DNA of 64,000 nucleotides from Hymenopus coronatus (GCA_030762935.1 CM060895.1:37302001-37366000), one strand, 5' to 3'. Shown: positions 48,758 through 61,552, counted from the stretch's first letter. Translations and numbers: made by a program. Notes: a model not told the origin generated them from the sequence alone.

Positions 48758-49731
48758 CAGAACGAGATGAGCAAAGAAAGAAAAAGGAAAAGGGTATTAC
48801 AGAAACACATGTGATATGTATTTGCTGTACTCGCAATTTATTGCACTTTCGACAAGAATGTTTTCTATTTTTGATGCTGTGTTGTGCTTTATATTACTCA
48901 AGTAATATGTTCCTAAAATATTTGTACATACATTAATTTTATAAAAATATAACATCAAAACATTTAAAGAATATTGTGTCATTAATTCTCAACCAAACCT
49001 ACTAATGTATTAAACAATTCATTGCAGTGTAAAAGCAAAGATTGAAATTTGATATTAGCACTACAATCAAACAATCAAGAAGAAGGAAACACGTTTAAAA
49101 TTTACATACTTAAATTAGTTTGATTCCCAAAGAGGCAGAAAATTTTACTTTTAAATAAATCACATCTTAAAAGAAATAGTTAAAGCAAAGATTAAAAAAA
49201 TCTAGGGTTTAACTTCCCATCTATAAACTAATGCTTTTTTGCAAAATATGGATTGAGATAATAATTATATCCAGTGTAGTCCTGAATGAGTAAGGAATAT
49301 ATGAAGCACTTCTTTGCAACCTCACTTATATACCCCAAAGTAACGCCATTATACATCGTCTGCTATGATAGCCAAAAATAGCGGTGTTGCCAACCTATGA
49401 AATTGTCACTACTTTTGGTAGTTCGGGTGAGTTTAGGCATTACAGATCCCTTGGCTACGCCGAGTTTCATTGTCGTGTAGCTTCATAGATCCCTTGGCTA
49501 CGCTCTGTCATCGCCCAGCAGCCGCGGCGATGACAGCTTAGGGCTCTCAATTCCTCGGCTGCGCATTGCTATGCGGCTTCTGCCGCTATGACAATGTTTG
49601 CAACACTTGGAGAGATAAGGACAGAAGAAACAAGATTTCCGTGATGCCTTAGGTTGAAAAATAAAAGTCGCAAAGTAACAAAAATGAAAAAGTTAAGCTA
49701 ATAAAAGCTTTATAGTCGAGAAAAAAAATAA
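48758..49731. other. 3' flank of peptide gene copy 1
   Basis: It contains a possible poly(A) signal ATTAAA at 49009-49014. A GC-richer stretch at 49440-49610 holds GATCCCTTGGCTACGC twice, about 38 bp apart. No gene. Confidence 0.45.
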
Positions 49732-50955
49732 CTGATGTGTTCCATTCACGTGACTTTCTCTACGTCTCTCTAAAAATTGTTGTTAAAAGTTTATTCTTCT
49801 ATCTACTTCATGCTAATCGAGATAAACATTATAAGACATGCTTTCTTGTAAGTGGAAGGGAAATAATGATGCACTAGACGAAAGCCATAGTCAAATATTT
49901 TAAAAAGCTGGCTGCCATGTGGATGAAATCCATTTCTTTGCATTGCCAGGAGTTGACAAATTCCCGTATATGAAAAGTTTAAGTATTTTAAAACCGAAAC
50001 CAATCTTAAAGAATATCTCAAAAATGGTCAACTACACGAAAACAATATGTATATGACATAAATTGTGAATTTCAACGAGATCTACATATTTTGTGTAATA
50101 AGGCTTTGTCTATTTCTTACGTTTACTAGTTATTCAAAATCCAACACAATTCATCCAGAATAAAGAGGTTTTCAGAGGCTATTCCGAGAAAAGTCAAGAT
50201 ATACATTTTATTTGTCGTGTAAATATCTTTAATATACGGTTTTATAAGCAAATTCATTAGAGTTATTCCTGAGAAAATCAAAATTTTCGAAAAATGTCTC
50301 TTGTAAAAGGTGGCTGGGGCTGGAGGAGGGAGCGGTGGTTCTTGAAAATCCTGGGCAGAGCCCAGGGAAGAAGCTCAACGTAAGTTGCGCGAAACATAAG
50401 CTACAAGACAACACGGCCAATACCGGAAGCAGTCACCAGTAAAAAATTTGTGGAGCTTGTTAAAATACACATTTTATATTATATATATTTTTTTCGAAGT
50501 TCACCGTTATTGAGGTATTCATTGTTATTGGTTTTAATTTTAAAATACTTATACTTTTCTCATACGGGAATTTGTCAACTCCTCCATACAAACAAAGGAA
50601 CTTCGATCACATAGCAACCAGCTTTTAAAAGATTTGACTATCGCTTTAGTCTAGTGTACTCCGATATTTCCCTTCTACTTACAAGGAAGCAAGTAATAAG
50701 ACTATTTCTGCTAACTTTATCTCGATTAGCACGAAGTAAATAGAGGAATTAGCTTTTTAACAATAATTTGTAGCAGAGATATAGAGAAAGTCAAGGAATG
50801 GAACACATAAGAATTTTTTTAAAAACAATCGAACATTTTCAAAACATTATCTATGTAAAGGCTAGTTTGGTGTGGGGATATTTTCTTGAAAATTGTGTTG
50901 TAACCTTGAAAGTTGCTGGATTTTAGTACCAAGTATGGTGTTTAGCCGTATATAA
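49732..50955 (+). mobile_element. Three family A pieces in alternating orientation
   Basis: 49732-50372 is plus and lacks its right end. 50440-50817 is a minus half. 50823-50955 is a plus internal fragment containing GTAAAGGCTAGTTTGGTGTG. Confidence 0.65.
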
Positions 50956-50999
50956 CAAAGTACAAGTACACGGACTAAGCTCAGCATTTTCCTCTGGTT

Positions 51000-52560
51000 T
51001 TCCATTCTTAATATTTAGCAAAATCTGAAACCAATCCAACTAAACAAACATTAAGAAATAGCGAGAGACGAATAATAGCGCATTGTTTCACGATGCTTAG
51101 AAAGAAACCACGAAATCTAATCATTAAATACTACATGATAATATTAATTTTGACACAGATTTAATAATTTGTTGCCAATGTGTTGCTCTGTCTATTGTCA
51201 GTGTTGCTACAGCTAATGTTGCAAAACTTATTACTTTCTCTAGCCCCATATGTACAATGTACATAGGGATAGAGAAGGCATTGTAATGCACCCAAAAATT
51301 CGATACGAGATTTCACCGAAAATATATGTTTTGGGGTCCCCCGAGTCCGAAAAAAAACATTTTTAAAAAAAGGTCCGTGTGTCTGTGGACAGCATAGCAC
51401 CAAACAAAAAGACCGTTAAATACCAAACTTGGTATTTAAGTTTAGTATCTTCCAAGGATGCGACACGACGATTTTCAAAAAAAAAAAAAAAAAAAAATCC
51501 CCCCACCACAAACTACCCTTTACATGGAACAAATTTCGAAAATTTCTATTTTCTTAAAAACGGCTCTAACGATTTTGATTAAAATCCCGTACATTAAAGC
51601 TATTTATGTCCGAAATAAAATGTATATCTCGAATTTTTTGGGAGTAGCCTCTGAAGACCTCTTTATTCTGCATGAATTTTGCTGAATTTTTCTGAACTGC
51701 TAAACCGTAAGAGATAGAAAAAGGCGTACTACACAAAAAATGTACCTCATGACAAAACACACAATTTTTGTACTTTACGTTTTTGTTGTGGAGGTAACCG
51801 TTTTCGATATATTCCTTGTTATAGGTTTCAATTGTGAAGTACTTAAACTTTTCTCACACAGGAAGTGTCTGTTTTTCTTTTGTTCTACTCCTGGCCAAGC
51901 AAAGAAGTAATTTGCAATGACAATCGCATAACGATAGCTTTTAAACCATTTGACAACCACTTTAGCATTGTGCATTCCCTTATTCCCTTCTACTTATAAG
52001 GAACTAAGTAATAACATTCTGCTAACATTTATCTTCATTAGCATTGTGTACAAAGAAGAATCTTTTGTTGGAGTTTTGTAGAGCAGCTAGAGTGTAACAC
52101 ATCAGATTTTTTGCATACTGGTCTCAAACACGTGACGAATTAAGTCCGCTCCATCTGTTTGTTTTCAATAGGATTATTCTTGTCTGAGATACGGTAAGGA
52201 TCAGGTGTGTCCAAATTAACTAACAGAGGGAACCACACAGTAACTCATTTCTGTCCGTGTGAAGCATTGGAGAATCCTGTTATGCGACGTAATGGAGTGT
52301 TTCTAAATACAAGGCCATCCTCATTCCATTTTTTTCACAAATGTTTGTGGAACCAAATATTGTTATTAAATGTGATAGCTCTTTCTTTTGAACATGTTGT
52401 TCGTACAATTTTATAGAGCATACTAGTCCATTTGCAATTGCTGTGGAGCCTCTGAAAAGTTTATGAAAATGATATTACCCGTTTCGAGCTGACATTCTGT
52501 TTACAACAGAGTCACCAGACACACTGTGCAGCATAAATCTTGTCATCTATCAAGAGAAAA
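51000..52560. repeat. Third partial copy of the duplicated flank
   Basis: 51040-51230 plus 52107-52500 match 54895-55136 plus 55477-56000. The family A element 51233-52106 and the SINE 55137-55476 are extra in one copy each. The last part, from GTGGAGCCTCTGAAAA near 52442, also matches 40120 and 55940. Confidence 0.6.
51233..52106 (-). mobile_element. Family A element with known empty site
   Basis: 874 bp. The equivalent site near 55083-55095 is empty and reads AAAACTTTTTTGCACAC, so the element entered a T-run. An A-run at 51476-51497 is inside. Confidence 0.88.
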
Positions 52561-52713
52561 AAATGTTAACAGTTCGTTGCTTTGATCTCCATGATCTACT
52601 ATTTTAAATGCTCAGGATAAACAAACTATGATTTCAGCTGGACAGTGCGATTACCACACACTCAAAGTATAGGGCCGTTAAATTATTATAAGCTAACTCT
52701 TTTTCTAAACGCA

Positions 52714-53413
52714 GTTCAGCCTTAAGTTGATCCTCGTCAAAACAAGCACAGGCGACCGTTGCAATGTAGCCTTCCGCCATTCACGCCAGAAATAGTCATA
52801 CTTCCTCGACCACGTGGCGTGCACACGCGGCATTTTGTAATATAAAACGAATAGAGACAATTTAAACGGTAACTAGATTATTCTATTAAGTATAATGGTG
52901 ATAAAATTGAAGTCATATCAAAATAAATAGTGCACATATAATAATTAGATCTACAAACACGCGCGAAAAATAAATAACATGTATACAATAACTTAAAAGT
53001 GTTCGCTCTCTGGAAGCGGCTCTATTCCCTCCAGATCGGAATCGTCATCTGAACTGTTTGTACTGCTGCTTTCCAATCCAAGTTTGACAACCAGGTTATC
53101 AACAACAGTGTTACTTAAACTATCCATCTCCTTAAACAACGCTTCTTCTTTGTTACATGTTACAACCGTTACTGTGTAAACAATTTGCGGAAATCAGATG
53201 ACTCACAGGAATTACATGCCGGGTCTTTTAGCTCTGTTTAACGGTATAAATCGTAGGTATTTGTACACAATATTATACCACTTGAGAATAAATTTATTGT
53301 ATCATTTAGAGTATTAACATAGTATTACATTACTGCGCGCATTGCTACTGTGTTGTACCGCGGTCCACTGACCACGTGGATCGGTTTTGGCGGGGATCAA
53401 CTTAAGATTGAAT
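52714..53413 (-). mobile_element. Pogo/Tigger-like DNA transposon relic
   Basis: CTTAAGTTGATCCTCGTCAA at 52721 is mirrored by TTGGCGGGGATCAACTTAAG at about 53387-53406, giving TIRs of about 25 bp. Between them the minus strand (about 53155-52995) encodes some 50 codons ending in an acidic Ser/Asp-rich tail (SSDDDSDLEGIEPL) before a stop, like the C-terminus of pogo-type transposases. The catalytic core is missing, so this is an internally deleted element. The family assignment is tentative. Confidence 0.5.
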
Positions 53414-53694
53414 AGAAAATACTTCGATCTTACGTCACTATCTACCAGGACTTCTGACAGTCATTTCCCGTGCTAAGGTGCAGCGGCACCACATCTCACA
53501 GTTATTGTTGCGTTAGGCTCAGTCGGTCAGGTGTCTCTGGCATTGTGTTTAAAATGGTGCGACACTTATCTGTAACAGAACTGTGTTTGTGCAAAGTTTA
53601 CATTATCAGCTCGCCGTGTACTGTCCATGCAATTGCGCAGTACAAGAAGTGGGGGAAGAGGCGAAGCCTTCAAGCGATCGTCATACAGACAACC

Positions 53695-53734
<40 letters not shown>

Positions 53735-53936
53735 AGCGAATGAGGAACTCTAAGGACGCCATCAAAAAAGAAAGAAAAAATGGTCAGCCCAAATTTTGTG
53801 TGAATCACATAAATCTGTCTAAATACATTCCACCCATATTGAATGTAATTTTCTAGGTAAACATACCTATTTAAAGCGTTTGTCATTTTATATCTCCGTA
53901 TTTATTTGACACACACACACACACACGCATACACAC

Positions 53937-53983
<47 letters not shown>

Positions 53984-54520
53984 AAAATGCAATTAAATGT
54001 CTTGCAATAGTCTTAATAGCACTGCAGATATATCGCCATTTATTGATGCACATTCATCACAAGAAAAGAGTAGTTTGGTATTAACTGTCTCAAACATGCA
54101 CATGGGAGGAAATATAAGATAGAGAAACGGAACACTGCTAGACCGCTGAATGGCGGAGCGAAGTTCATAGTGATTTGTTTTATTTACTATCGTATAATAA
54201 TTGTCTCTAACAAGTACAGAACCGTAAGTAGTTTTCCAATCACTGCTCAGCGTGAATTATTTTCTGGAAGAGAGTATGCGCATTTTAAGATTCATTTCCC
54301 AGTACGCTGCACAAACATCAAAAATGTGTTCTGAACTCGTGAATTGAGAGAGAAATATTTTTACGGCACACAAGTGCATAAACATAGAAATACACTATAA
54401 GCAGAATATGCGTAGTTATTTGCTATTACCTTATTATTGTTAAATGATACATGGTCCTTAATATTATTAAATAAACACAATGATACGCTGTATTCCTATA
54501 CCCTACAACCATTCACGGAA
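53414..54520. other. Unassigned sequence with poly-A and microsatellites
   Basis: A run of about 30 A at 53702-53731 follows a short 77-codon frame (53470-53703) of unknown origin. This could be a retrocopy tail. (AC)n and (AT)n lie at 53909-53980. No gene is supported. Confidence 0.4.
53909..53980. repeat. (AC)n(AT)n microsatellite
   Basis: About 30 bases of AC followed by about 40 of AT. Confidence 0.92.
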
Positions 54521-54745
54521 CGGCCGCGTAGTGGCCGAGTGGTTAGACGGCCTGGGTTTGATCCCAAGCGACCGCAAGTGAAATTTGTGGTGCACAAAGC
54601 CGCGCAGGGGTGGGTTTATCTCGGGTTCTCCGGTTTCCCCCGCCATCGCATTCCACCGTTGCTCCATCTTCATTCCATATATCACTAATGTAATCGCTTC
54701 CGGTGCCATTTGTAGTAAAAGCGGGCTTTAAACCCAACAAAAATA
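54521..54745 (+). mobile_element. SINE-3 copy with intact head
   Basis: The head is GTGGCCGAGTGGTTAGACGG with B box GGGTTTGATCCC. The body contains CATCGCATTCCACCGTTGCT. Confidence 0.8.
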
Positions 54746-54889
54746 AATTCGAGGAACGATTTGAATGAGATTCAGATACTGTTGTTTATCGTGCAAAGTT
54801 GCTTTTCATTCTTAAGATACCTTATCTAACATACCTCACAAGTTCATAATCATCATGGAACAGACCTGTCAATTTGCCGAAACAACACA

Positions 54890-55900
54890 CAACGAAGGTA
54901 AACCTTAAGAAATGGCGAGAGGCGAATAATAGCGCGGTGTTTCGCGATGCTTAGAAAGAAACCACGAAGTCTCACCATTATACACGATGACATTAATTCT
55001 GTTACACAAAGAATAACTTGTTGGTAACGTGTTGCTCTGTCTATTGTCAAGAAATTAGGGTTGCTACTGCTAGTGTTGTAAAACTTTTTTGCACACTGTA
55101 GCCTTTAACATGTGACGAGTTAAGTTCGTGGTCGTCTCCTTAGCACGGTGGTAGCGTTGCTGCTTACCAAGCGGGAGACCTGGGTTCGATCCCCAGTACC
55201 GGCGTGGGGATTTTTCCCCCGCTGGGAGACCTGGCCCGGGGTGCACTCAGCCTCGTAAGGTACCTGGGGGGCCAATTGAGGAGCTACTTGATGGAGAAGT
55301 AGCGGCTCCAGGTCATGAGGACCGCATTAACCGGCCGGGAGGGACTCGAGGCGCTGACCACGTCTCACCCTCCAATACTGCACCCCATCCATGACGTCTG
55401 TAGTGGACCGAGATGGGGGACGCAGCGGCCGGGCGGTAGGCCAAGGTTCCCCGTGAGCTGTCGTGCCATGGAGTCGAGTTAAGTTCGTTCCATCTTCTTG
55501 TTTTCAATAAGATTATTGTTGTCTGAGATACAGTATAGACCAGACATGTCCAAAATGTAAGGGATCAGAGGGGAAGGTGCAGTAACTCATTCCACTCCTT
55601 GTGAAGCTTTGGTGCATGCTGCTATGCGACGTGTGGAATGTCTGAAAACACATAACCTCCCTTTTGACCATCTGGAGATTTTTTTCGGAGATGTGTTTTA
55701 CATTGAACGAACCCATAAATATCTTCTACTAAACGATGTACAGAGTCTTAATAGATGAATCGAATAATCATCACGTAGTCTACTGCGAGTTGGTTTATAA
55801 TATAATTCATTTTGGAAACGTTTGCCATTAAATATGATGCAAACAATCGCAATTTGGAATATGAATGCTTAGACAGTAGTTTCTTATAAACATGTTTTTC
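54890..55900. repeat. Duplicated flank, partner of 51000-52560
   Basis: It aligns with the 51 kb segment on both sides of a SINE insertion. No gene is seen in it. Confidence 0.55.
55137..55476 (+). mobile_element. SINE-1 with perfect target duplication
   Basis: CGAGTTAAGTTCGT occurs on both sides (about 55118-55131 and 55477-55490). The head has TAGCACGGTGGTAGCG and B box GGGTTCGATCCCC. The partner segment near 52140 lacks the SINE. Confidence 0.9.
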
Positions 55901-56338
55901 GTAGAAATTTGTAGGGCAAGCAAGTCCATTTGTAGTTCGTGAAGAGTCTCTGAAAACGTTATGAGAAAGATACTTCCTGCGTTTCGAAGCTGATGTTCGT
56001 TTTATGTTTGCTTAAAATAGCACATTCGCTACTGAGTATTAGGCGTATATGTGCGACTAGGCAACATTTCCCTACCTTGATTGGAGTCGGGGGAAACCAG
56101 TTCGGACGTCAGCACATCGCAGGAGTTACCTTTGGACACACCTGATGTAGACCGATCGCAGCTGGACACTAAAGTTGCGAGTGTACTGTGTATATTACAG
56201 TTAGCAAAAATACCTATGCCTAATTTAACCTGCATTGTCTTTTAAGCGTGAGACGTGTTATAGTATTTGCTGTAATCATTTTCAAGATGATAAAAGTGTA
56301 AGAGAAGACACAAATTTTAGTTTTGCAAACATAAAAAA

Positions 56339-57207
56339 TCTGATGTGTACCATTCACATGACTTTCTCCATATCCCTGCAACAAATAATTCTTAAAAAGT
56401 TTATACTTCTATTTACTTTATGCTAATCAGAAAAAATTAGCAGAAATAGTCTTATTACTCGCTTCCTTGTAAGTAGAAGCGAAATAAGGGACAACCGTAG
56501 GTTAAAGTGATAGTCAAAAGCTGGTTGCTAGGTCAATGAAGTTCCTTTGTTTATATGGATAGGAGTTGACAAGTTCCTGTATGAGAAAAGTATACGTTTT
56601 TCATAGCAGAAACCAAAAATAAGCAATGTCACAAAAACGACCAACTCCACGAAAAAATGTATATAACATAAATTGTGTGTTTTAAAGTGCTCTACATTTT
56701 TTATGTAGTAAGTTTTTGTCCATCTCTTACGGTTTAGTAGTCACTCAAAATTTAGTAAAATTCATCCAGAATAAACCACTCTTCAGAGGCTATTCCCAGA
56801 AAATTCAAGATATACATTTCATTTGCCAGGTAAATATCTTTAATATACGAAATTTTAATCAAAATCGTTGGAGCCATTTTTGAGAAAATCAAAATTTTCG
56901 AAAAAAGTTCCATGTAAAGGGTAGTTGGGGTTGGGGGGATTTTTCTCAAAATTTTCGTGTCGCATCCCTGGAAGATACTAAACTTAAATACCAAGTTTGG
57001 TATTTTACCGACTTTTCGTTTTTGAGTTATCGTGTTCACAGACACGGACACACACACACACACACACACGGACCTTTTTGTGAAAATGCTTTTTTTGGAT
57101 ATTGGGGACCCTAAAACATATATTTCCGGTGAAATCTCGGTATCGAATTTTTGGTGGAGTGCAATACTTTCTCTATACACTATGTACATAGCGCGTATGG
57201 AGAAAGT
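56339..57207 (+). mobile_element. Family A element with known empty site
   Basis: 869 bp. The left unit at about 40381-40390 is empty (CATAAAAAAGTAAAT), so the element entered an A-run. This defines the ends as TCTGATG and GAGAAAGT. Confidence 0.9.
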
Positions 57208-57419
57208 AAAAAGTAAATAAATAGCCTTTATACTTACATCAGTATGCTCCGTAACCTGGAAAATAAAGTGGAACTATTAACACTAACCATCAGCTGTAAT
57301 TTAAGCATCTCCATCCAAAAACTACCAAAATCCTACTTTCAGGGGATCAGCCAGTAATTATATTGACTAGAAAAAGACGATTGTTACAGAACAAGTCATA
57401 TCATACAATAGTATTACAT

Positions 57420-57610
57420 ACAGAGAATAGGAGAAGGGCTTAAATGCATCTATGTATTTCTATAGAAGATTATGAGCGCATGTTGGGAAGAAAGTCCATA
57501 AAAGGATGCCAGTGAAATTCAACAAAGTGATGACACTACATATCTTGAGTTTGGCGGTGAAAACTCAGGAAGAGAGACGAAATAAGAATTGTAGGCTTTG
57601 AAGTGAAGTG
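57420..57610 (+). pseudogene. LINE RT fragment in right duplication unit
   Basis: Collinear copy of 40560-40770 with further changes. It predates the duplication. Confidence 0.42.
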
Positions 57611-57929
57611 ATTGAATGAACGAGCAAATGAATGAACGAAGGCATAAAAAGAATGAACGAATGAATGAGTGTATTTATTTGAATAAAAGTATACGTGCAC
57701 GGACCTTTATCAGTCATGGGGTTCCCAAAGCGTACACAGAATAGATAATAAGCAAGATAAAAGCCGAAACAAAAATAGACGTATAAAGATATCGTACCGC
57801 TAAAACACCACTACACCAAAAACTAAGACAAACATAACAAAAATATCTTTGATACATTCACATAACTTTTTATACCTATTATGCAACAAAACTGCTTCAC
57901 GTATATCCAGATAAACATTTACAGAAATA

Positions 57930-58235
57930 TGCTTACAGAAATATTGATGATCTGGCTACTAGTGTTTCACACGATAATCAAGATGTTATTTCAGTTAAAA
58001 GTCACAATTTATCCTCTAATCTGCAGAAATGGTGTAATGCCAATAAACTTTTTATTAATCATAATAAAATTGTAGACGCCATTTTCTCAATAAATTCTTT
58101 CTCCCTGTCATTAGTTAAGTTTCCGGGCATCCATATCGAAACTGGCTTGGGTTGGCATACTTATATTAACTACCTATCAAGTAAAATAAATAAAAGCTTA
58201 TTCTTATTAAAGTCACTTAAACTAAGTCTGAAAGT
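57930..58235 (+). pseudogene. LINE reverse-transcriptase fragment (YADD region)
   Basis: One open frame of about 95 codons reads IDDL in place of the catalytic YADD box. It continues with WCNANKLFINHNK and then PGIHIETGLGWHTYINYLSSK, as in RT domains of insect non-LTR elements. It is truncated on both sides and absent from the left duplication unit near 41080, so it was inserted later. The altered catalytic box and missing flanks make it dead. Confidence 0.65.
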
Positions 58236-58237
58236 CA

Positions 58238-59154
58238 TATAATACCAAACTTGGTATTTAAGTTTAGTATCTTCCAGGGATGCGACACGAAGATGTGTTC
58301 CATTCAAATGGTTTTCTTCATCTCCGCAACAAATTATTGTTAAAAAGCTTATGCTTCTATTTATTTCACTCACCTCGAGAAAAAAATATCAGAATTAGTC
58401 TTATTACTTGTTTCCTTGTAAGTAGAAGCGAAATAAGGGAGTAGCATAGGTTAAATTGACAGTCAAAAGCTGGTTGCTATGTCACTGAAGTTCCCTTGTT
58501 TGTATGGACAGGAGTTGACAAAATCCTGTATGAGAAAATTATGTTTTTCAAAGCTGAAACCAAAAACAAGGAATATCTAAAAAACGACCAACTCCACGAA
58601 AAAAATGTATATAACATAAATTGTGTTTTAACGTGCTCTACATTTTATGTGTAATAAGTTTTTGTCCATATTTTACGGTTTAGCAGCTATGCAAACTTTC
58701 GTAATAAAGTAGTCTTCAGAGGCTATTTCCAGAAAATTCAAGATATACATTTTATTTGCCATGTAAATATTTTTAAAAATCGATATTTTAATCAAAATTG
58801 TTAGAGCCATTTTAGAGAAACTTAAAATATTCGAAAAAAGTTCCATGTAAAAGGTGGTTTGGGTGGGGGGATTTTCTTCAAAATCTACGTGTCGCATCCT
58901 TGGAAGATACCAAACCTAAATACCAAGCTTGGTTTTTAACGGACATTTCGTTTTTGAGCTATTCTGCCCACAGACACACACACACATACGCACAAACACA
59001 GACAGATAGACACACGGACATTTTTCTAAAAATGTTTTTTTTTTATTCAGGGGGTCTCAAAACATATATTTCCGGTGAAATCTCGGTATCTAATTTTTGA
59101 GTGCAATACAATACCTTCTCTGTACACTATGTACATAGTACGTGTAGAGACAGT
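58238..59154 (+). mobile_element. Family A element with a small inverted piece at its left
   Basis: 58238-58290 is a minus internal fragment (ACCAAACTTGGTATTTAAG). 58293-59154 is a near-complete plus copy lacking its first bases. Confidence 0.8.
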
Positions 59155-59631
59155 AAAAATGATGTAAATCTGGTGATATCAACAATATGCATAAAACATC
59201 TTCAATTTTAAAATATTTTAAACCTCCCCAATTATCCCTTAGGAGTCGCAAACACTAAACATTTCTAAAATCCTTTCATAATTAGATAAACTCCCAAAAC
59301 TAATTTCTGATATCCATATTCAAACATAAGCGATTGCAAATCGGGGACACGAGTATGTCACAGTTTTCAATTCTTTTTTTTTTTTTTTTTTTTTTTGTCT
59401 GTTGAAACCTTGTGAAAAAGACAGAATTATTAAAATCGATTGATTGGTTTTTGAGATTACCCTAAATAATACAGAAACATTCTCTTCTTATATTATTAAT
59501 ATAGATTTTCAATCAGCGATTAAATTTTGTATATCATCAAAACTTCTCATGGAGATAAATGTATAATTATGTAAATTTTTAATTTTTAAACTTCAGCCAT
59601 GTATTAAACTATTAAATCCACGGGGCGCTTC

Positions 59632-59891
59632 GTCGTCCTCCATGATGTAATGGTTACCATGCTAGCCTCATATACCCAAGGTCGCGGGTTCAAGCCGAGC
59701 GGAGGACGATGGAGTTTTTCGGGTGAAAAAATCCTTAGCCTGGCTTCCCTCTGAAGGGAAGTAAGACCGTTGATCCCATATCACTAAAAGAATCTCAAGC
59801 CTGATAAGCGGTTTTTCACGCCCATCATAGAAAGGGGACACTGAGAACCACAATAGTTAAAGAGCATCCATAAATAAAACTCCATTTAATT
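59632..59891 (+). mobile_element. SINE-4 inserted after the duplication
   Basis: Target duplication CACGGGGCGCTTC (59619-59631) against CACTGTGCGCTTC (59892-59904). The left unit near 41905-41920 has the empty site. The head keeps GTAATGGTTACCATG and B box GCGGGTTCAAGCC. Confidence 0.88.
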
Positions 59892-60064
59892 CACTGTGCG
59901 CTTCAAAACAGTTAAACATTTACATTCTTTGGATCTTAGTAAACATCAAAGTGCCTTTTTTAGTGTGTGTGTTTTTTGGGGGAATAGGGGTCCAATGGAC
60001 TTCAAAGTACAATTTTCGGTGAAAATTCGATGTCAATTTTTTTATGGAATAGAATATTTTTTCC

Positions 60065-61205
60065 ACCATTGAATACGTAAAAAGGATTACAGGAGGAGAG
60101 ACCTCGCCCACTGCGACCTACACAGATTTGGCTGACACCCTCCAGGAGGATGAAATGAAGTGAAGCAACCACAGGAGGTCACAGACCACTGGAGACGCAC
60201 GGAAGTTCCTAACGTTTTCCAGCCTGATGACCCGCCCCACTGCCGGGCCTTCAGAGAGGTCATACAAGCGCCCCCTCGACCTGGCAGTCATCTAGTGTCC
60301 GGGGAGTAATCCCTTCATTGAGCATGCATCACTGCCATCTGCCCGCACTGAAAATACATCACCAACCTGGAGGCACAAAAAGTTGAATACAATAAAATCT
60401 GTATCCTACACCCTGGTACATAATTTCTTATACCAGGGCTAATATTCCAGATCTACCTATTTATTTTCAATTTTTATCTACACGTTATACACTTATTCTA
60501 CAGATAATATACAACTACTAACCAAAAATAAACTTAAAATAATCATATTAAATTTACAATTCCAAAACAATTATTTAAATATACAACAAACAAAAGTTCA
60601 TATCTTAAAATATTATTTTTATTTTAGTATTTTTATACTTCTTAAAATTACTTTAACTACTCTATATTAAATTATTTATAAAATAATCTATTTAATATTA
60701 TTTATTTGTTTTTAAACAACAAATATAATAAATGCATTTTACATTTATATATTTTCAAAACAATATATCTATTTTATTTACATTATTGTTTATATGTATT
60801 TATTTTATTTTGTGAATAAATAGAGTTCCAAATATGTTATTAAGTTTTTAAATATAACTATATTTATTATCATTTCCTCCTTTAGCAATTCATATTAAAT
60901 GTTTTATTATTTGTATTATCTATTTATATAAATTTATATTTTAATATATACTTCTTTTTTATTTTATCTAATTTTTTCTTTCCTCGCCTCGTAATAACCA
61001 TATCCATTTTATTTACCGAACACACCAGGGAATGAAAGGTAACTCATGAAAAGAAATCGAAGCAGATGAGAAACCACCACAGAATTCGCGTGGCAACGCC
61101 AGAGAAAATAAGAAAGCCCATGGGACAGAGTGGGCATCCAGCAGGGATCGAACTGAGTACCTCCCGAATGCGAATCGTATACGTTAACCGGCGCCACCTC
61201 GCTCC
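60065..61205 (-). repeat. SINE-5 body, AT-rich block and head (right unit)
   Basis: Collinear with 42055-43220: body-like block 60065-60390, AT-rich block to 61012, and tRNA-like head 61013-61205. It ends about 400 bp before the copy 2 ATG. Confidence 0.52.
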
Positions 61206-61331
61206 GTTTTGAATAGGTAAGTTGCAGAGAAAGTAAAAATCTTATGTACATCACTGTAGAATGATCCAACTTTGCCCAGTTTAATTTCCCCGCATTCTCA
61301 GCCGTTTCTCTCATTCACGTTTTGTGTACAA

Positions 61332-61341
61332 GGAAGTTCCC
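61332..61341 (-). promoter_or_regulatory. kappaB-like site, peptide gene copy 2
   Basis: The same ten bases as in copy 1. The weaker second match is also kept, within 61515-61527. Conservation here partly reflects recent duplication, so it is only modest support. Confidence 0.4.
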
Positions 61342-61451
61342 AGACAGCCGCATTTACAATGTTAAGGTCGGACCTTGAGCCGGCTTCTAGGAAACAGCTG
61401 ATACGTAAGCTGTTCTGAAAGTAATACACAGCGCGGGTAATAACCTCCTGC

Positions 61452-61457
61452 TGATAA
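61452..61457 (+). promoter_or_regulatory. GATA site, peptide gene copy 2
   Basis: TGATAA at the position equivalent to 43464-43469 in copy 1. Confidence 0.33.
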
Positions 61458-61543
61458 AGATTCGCTCAGCATCTAACGCCCAAGAAAAGTGGTACAGAGA
61501 AAACAACAGTGCACAGTAATTCCCCGGAGAATATTCCATGTAG

Positions 61544-61552
61544 TATATAAAG
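61544..61552 (+). promoter_or_regulatory. TATA box of peptide gene copy 2
   Basis: TATATAAAG at the same spacing from the ATG as in copy 1. Confidence 0.68.

Larger units (their letters stand above)
39980..48760. repeat. Segmental duplication unit, left copy
   Basis: This segment is collinear with about 55900-64000. Matching landmarks: a GCACATTCGCTAC block (40200 and 56019), the LINE-derived stretch (about 40640 and 57480), the SINE-like blocks (42060 and 60065; 43014 and 61013), and exons 1 and 2. The offset grows from about 15.8 to 18.0 kb and then shrinks to 17.0 kb, as expected from later insertions on each side. The exact end points cannot be fixed by eye. Confidence 0.75.

Noticed and set aside
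54503..54740. Open frames over the SINE-3 copy
   Set aside because: They are explained fully by the GC-richer SINE body. The same frames occur, broken, in the other SINE-3 copies.
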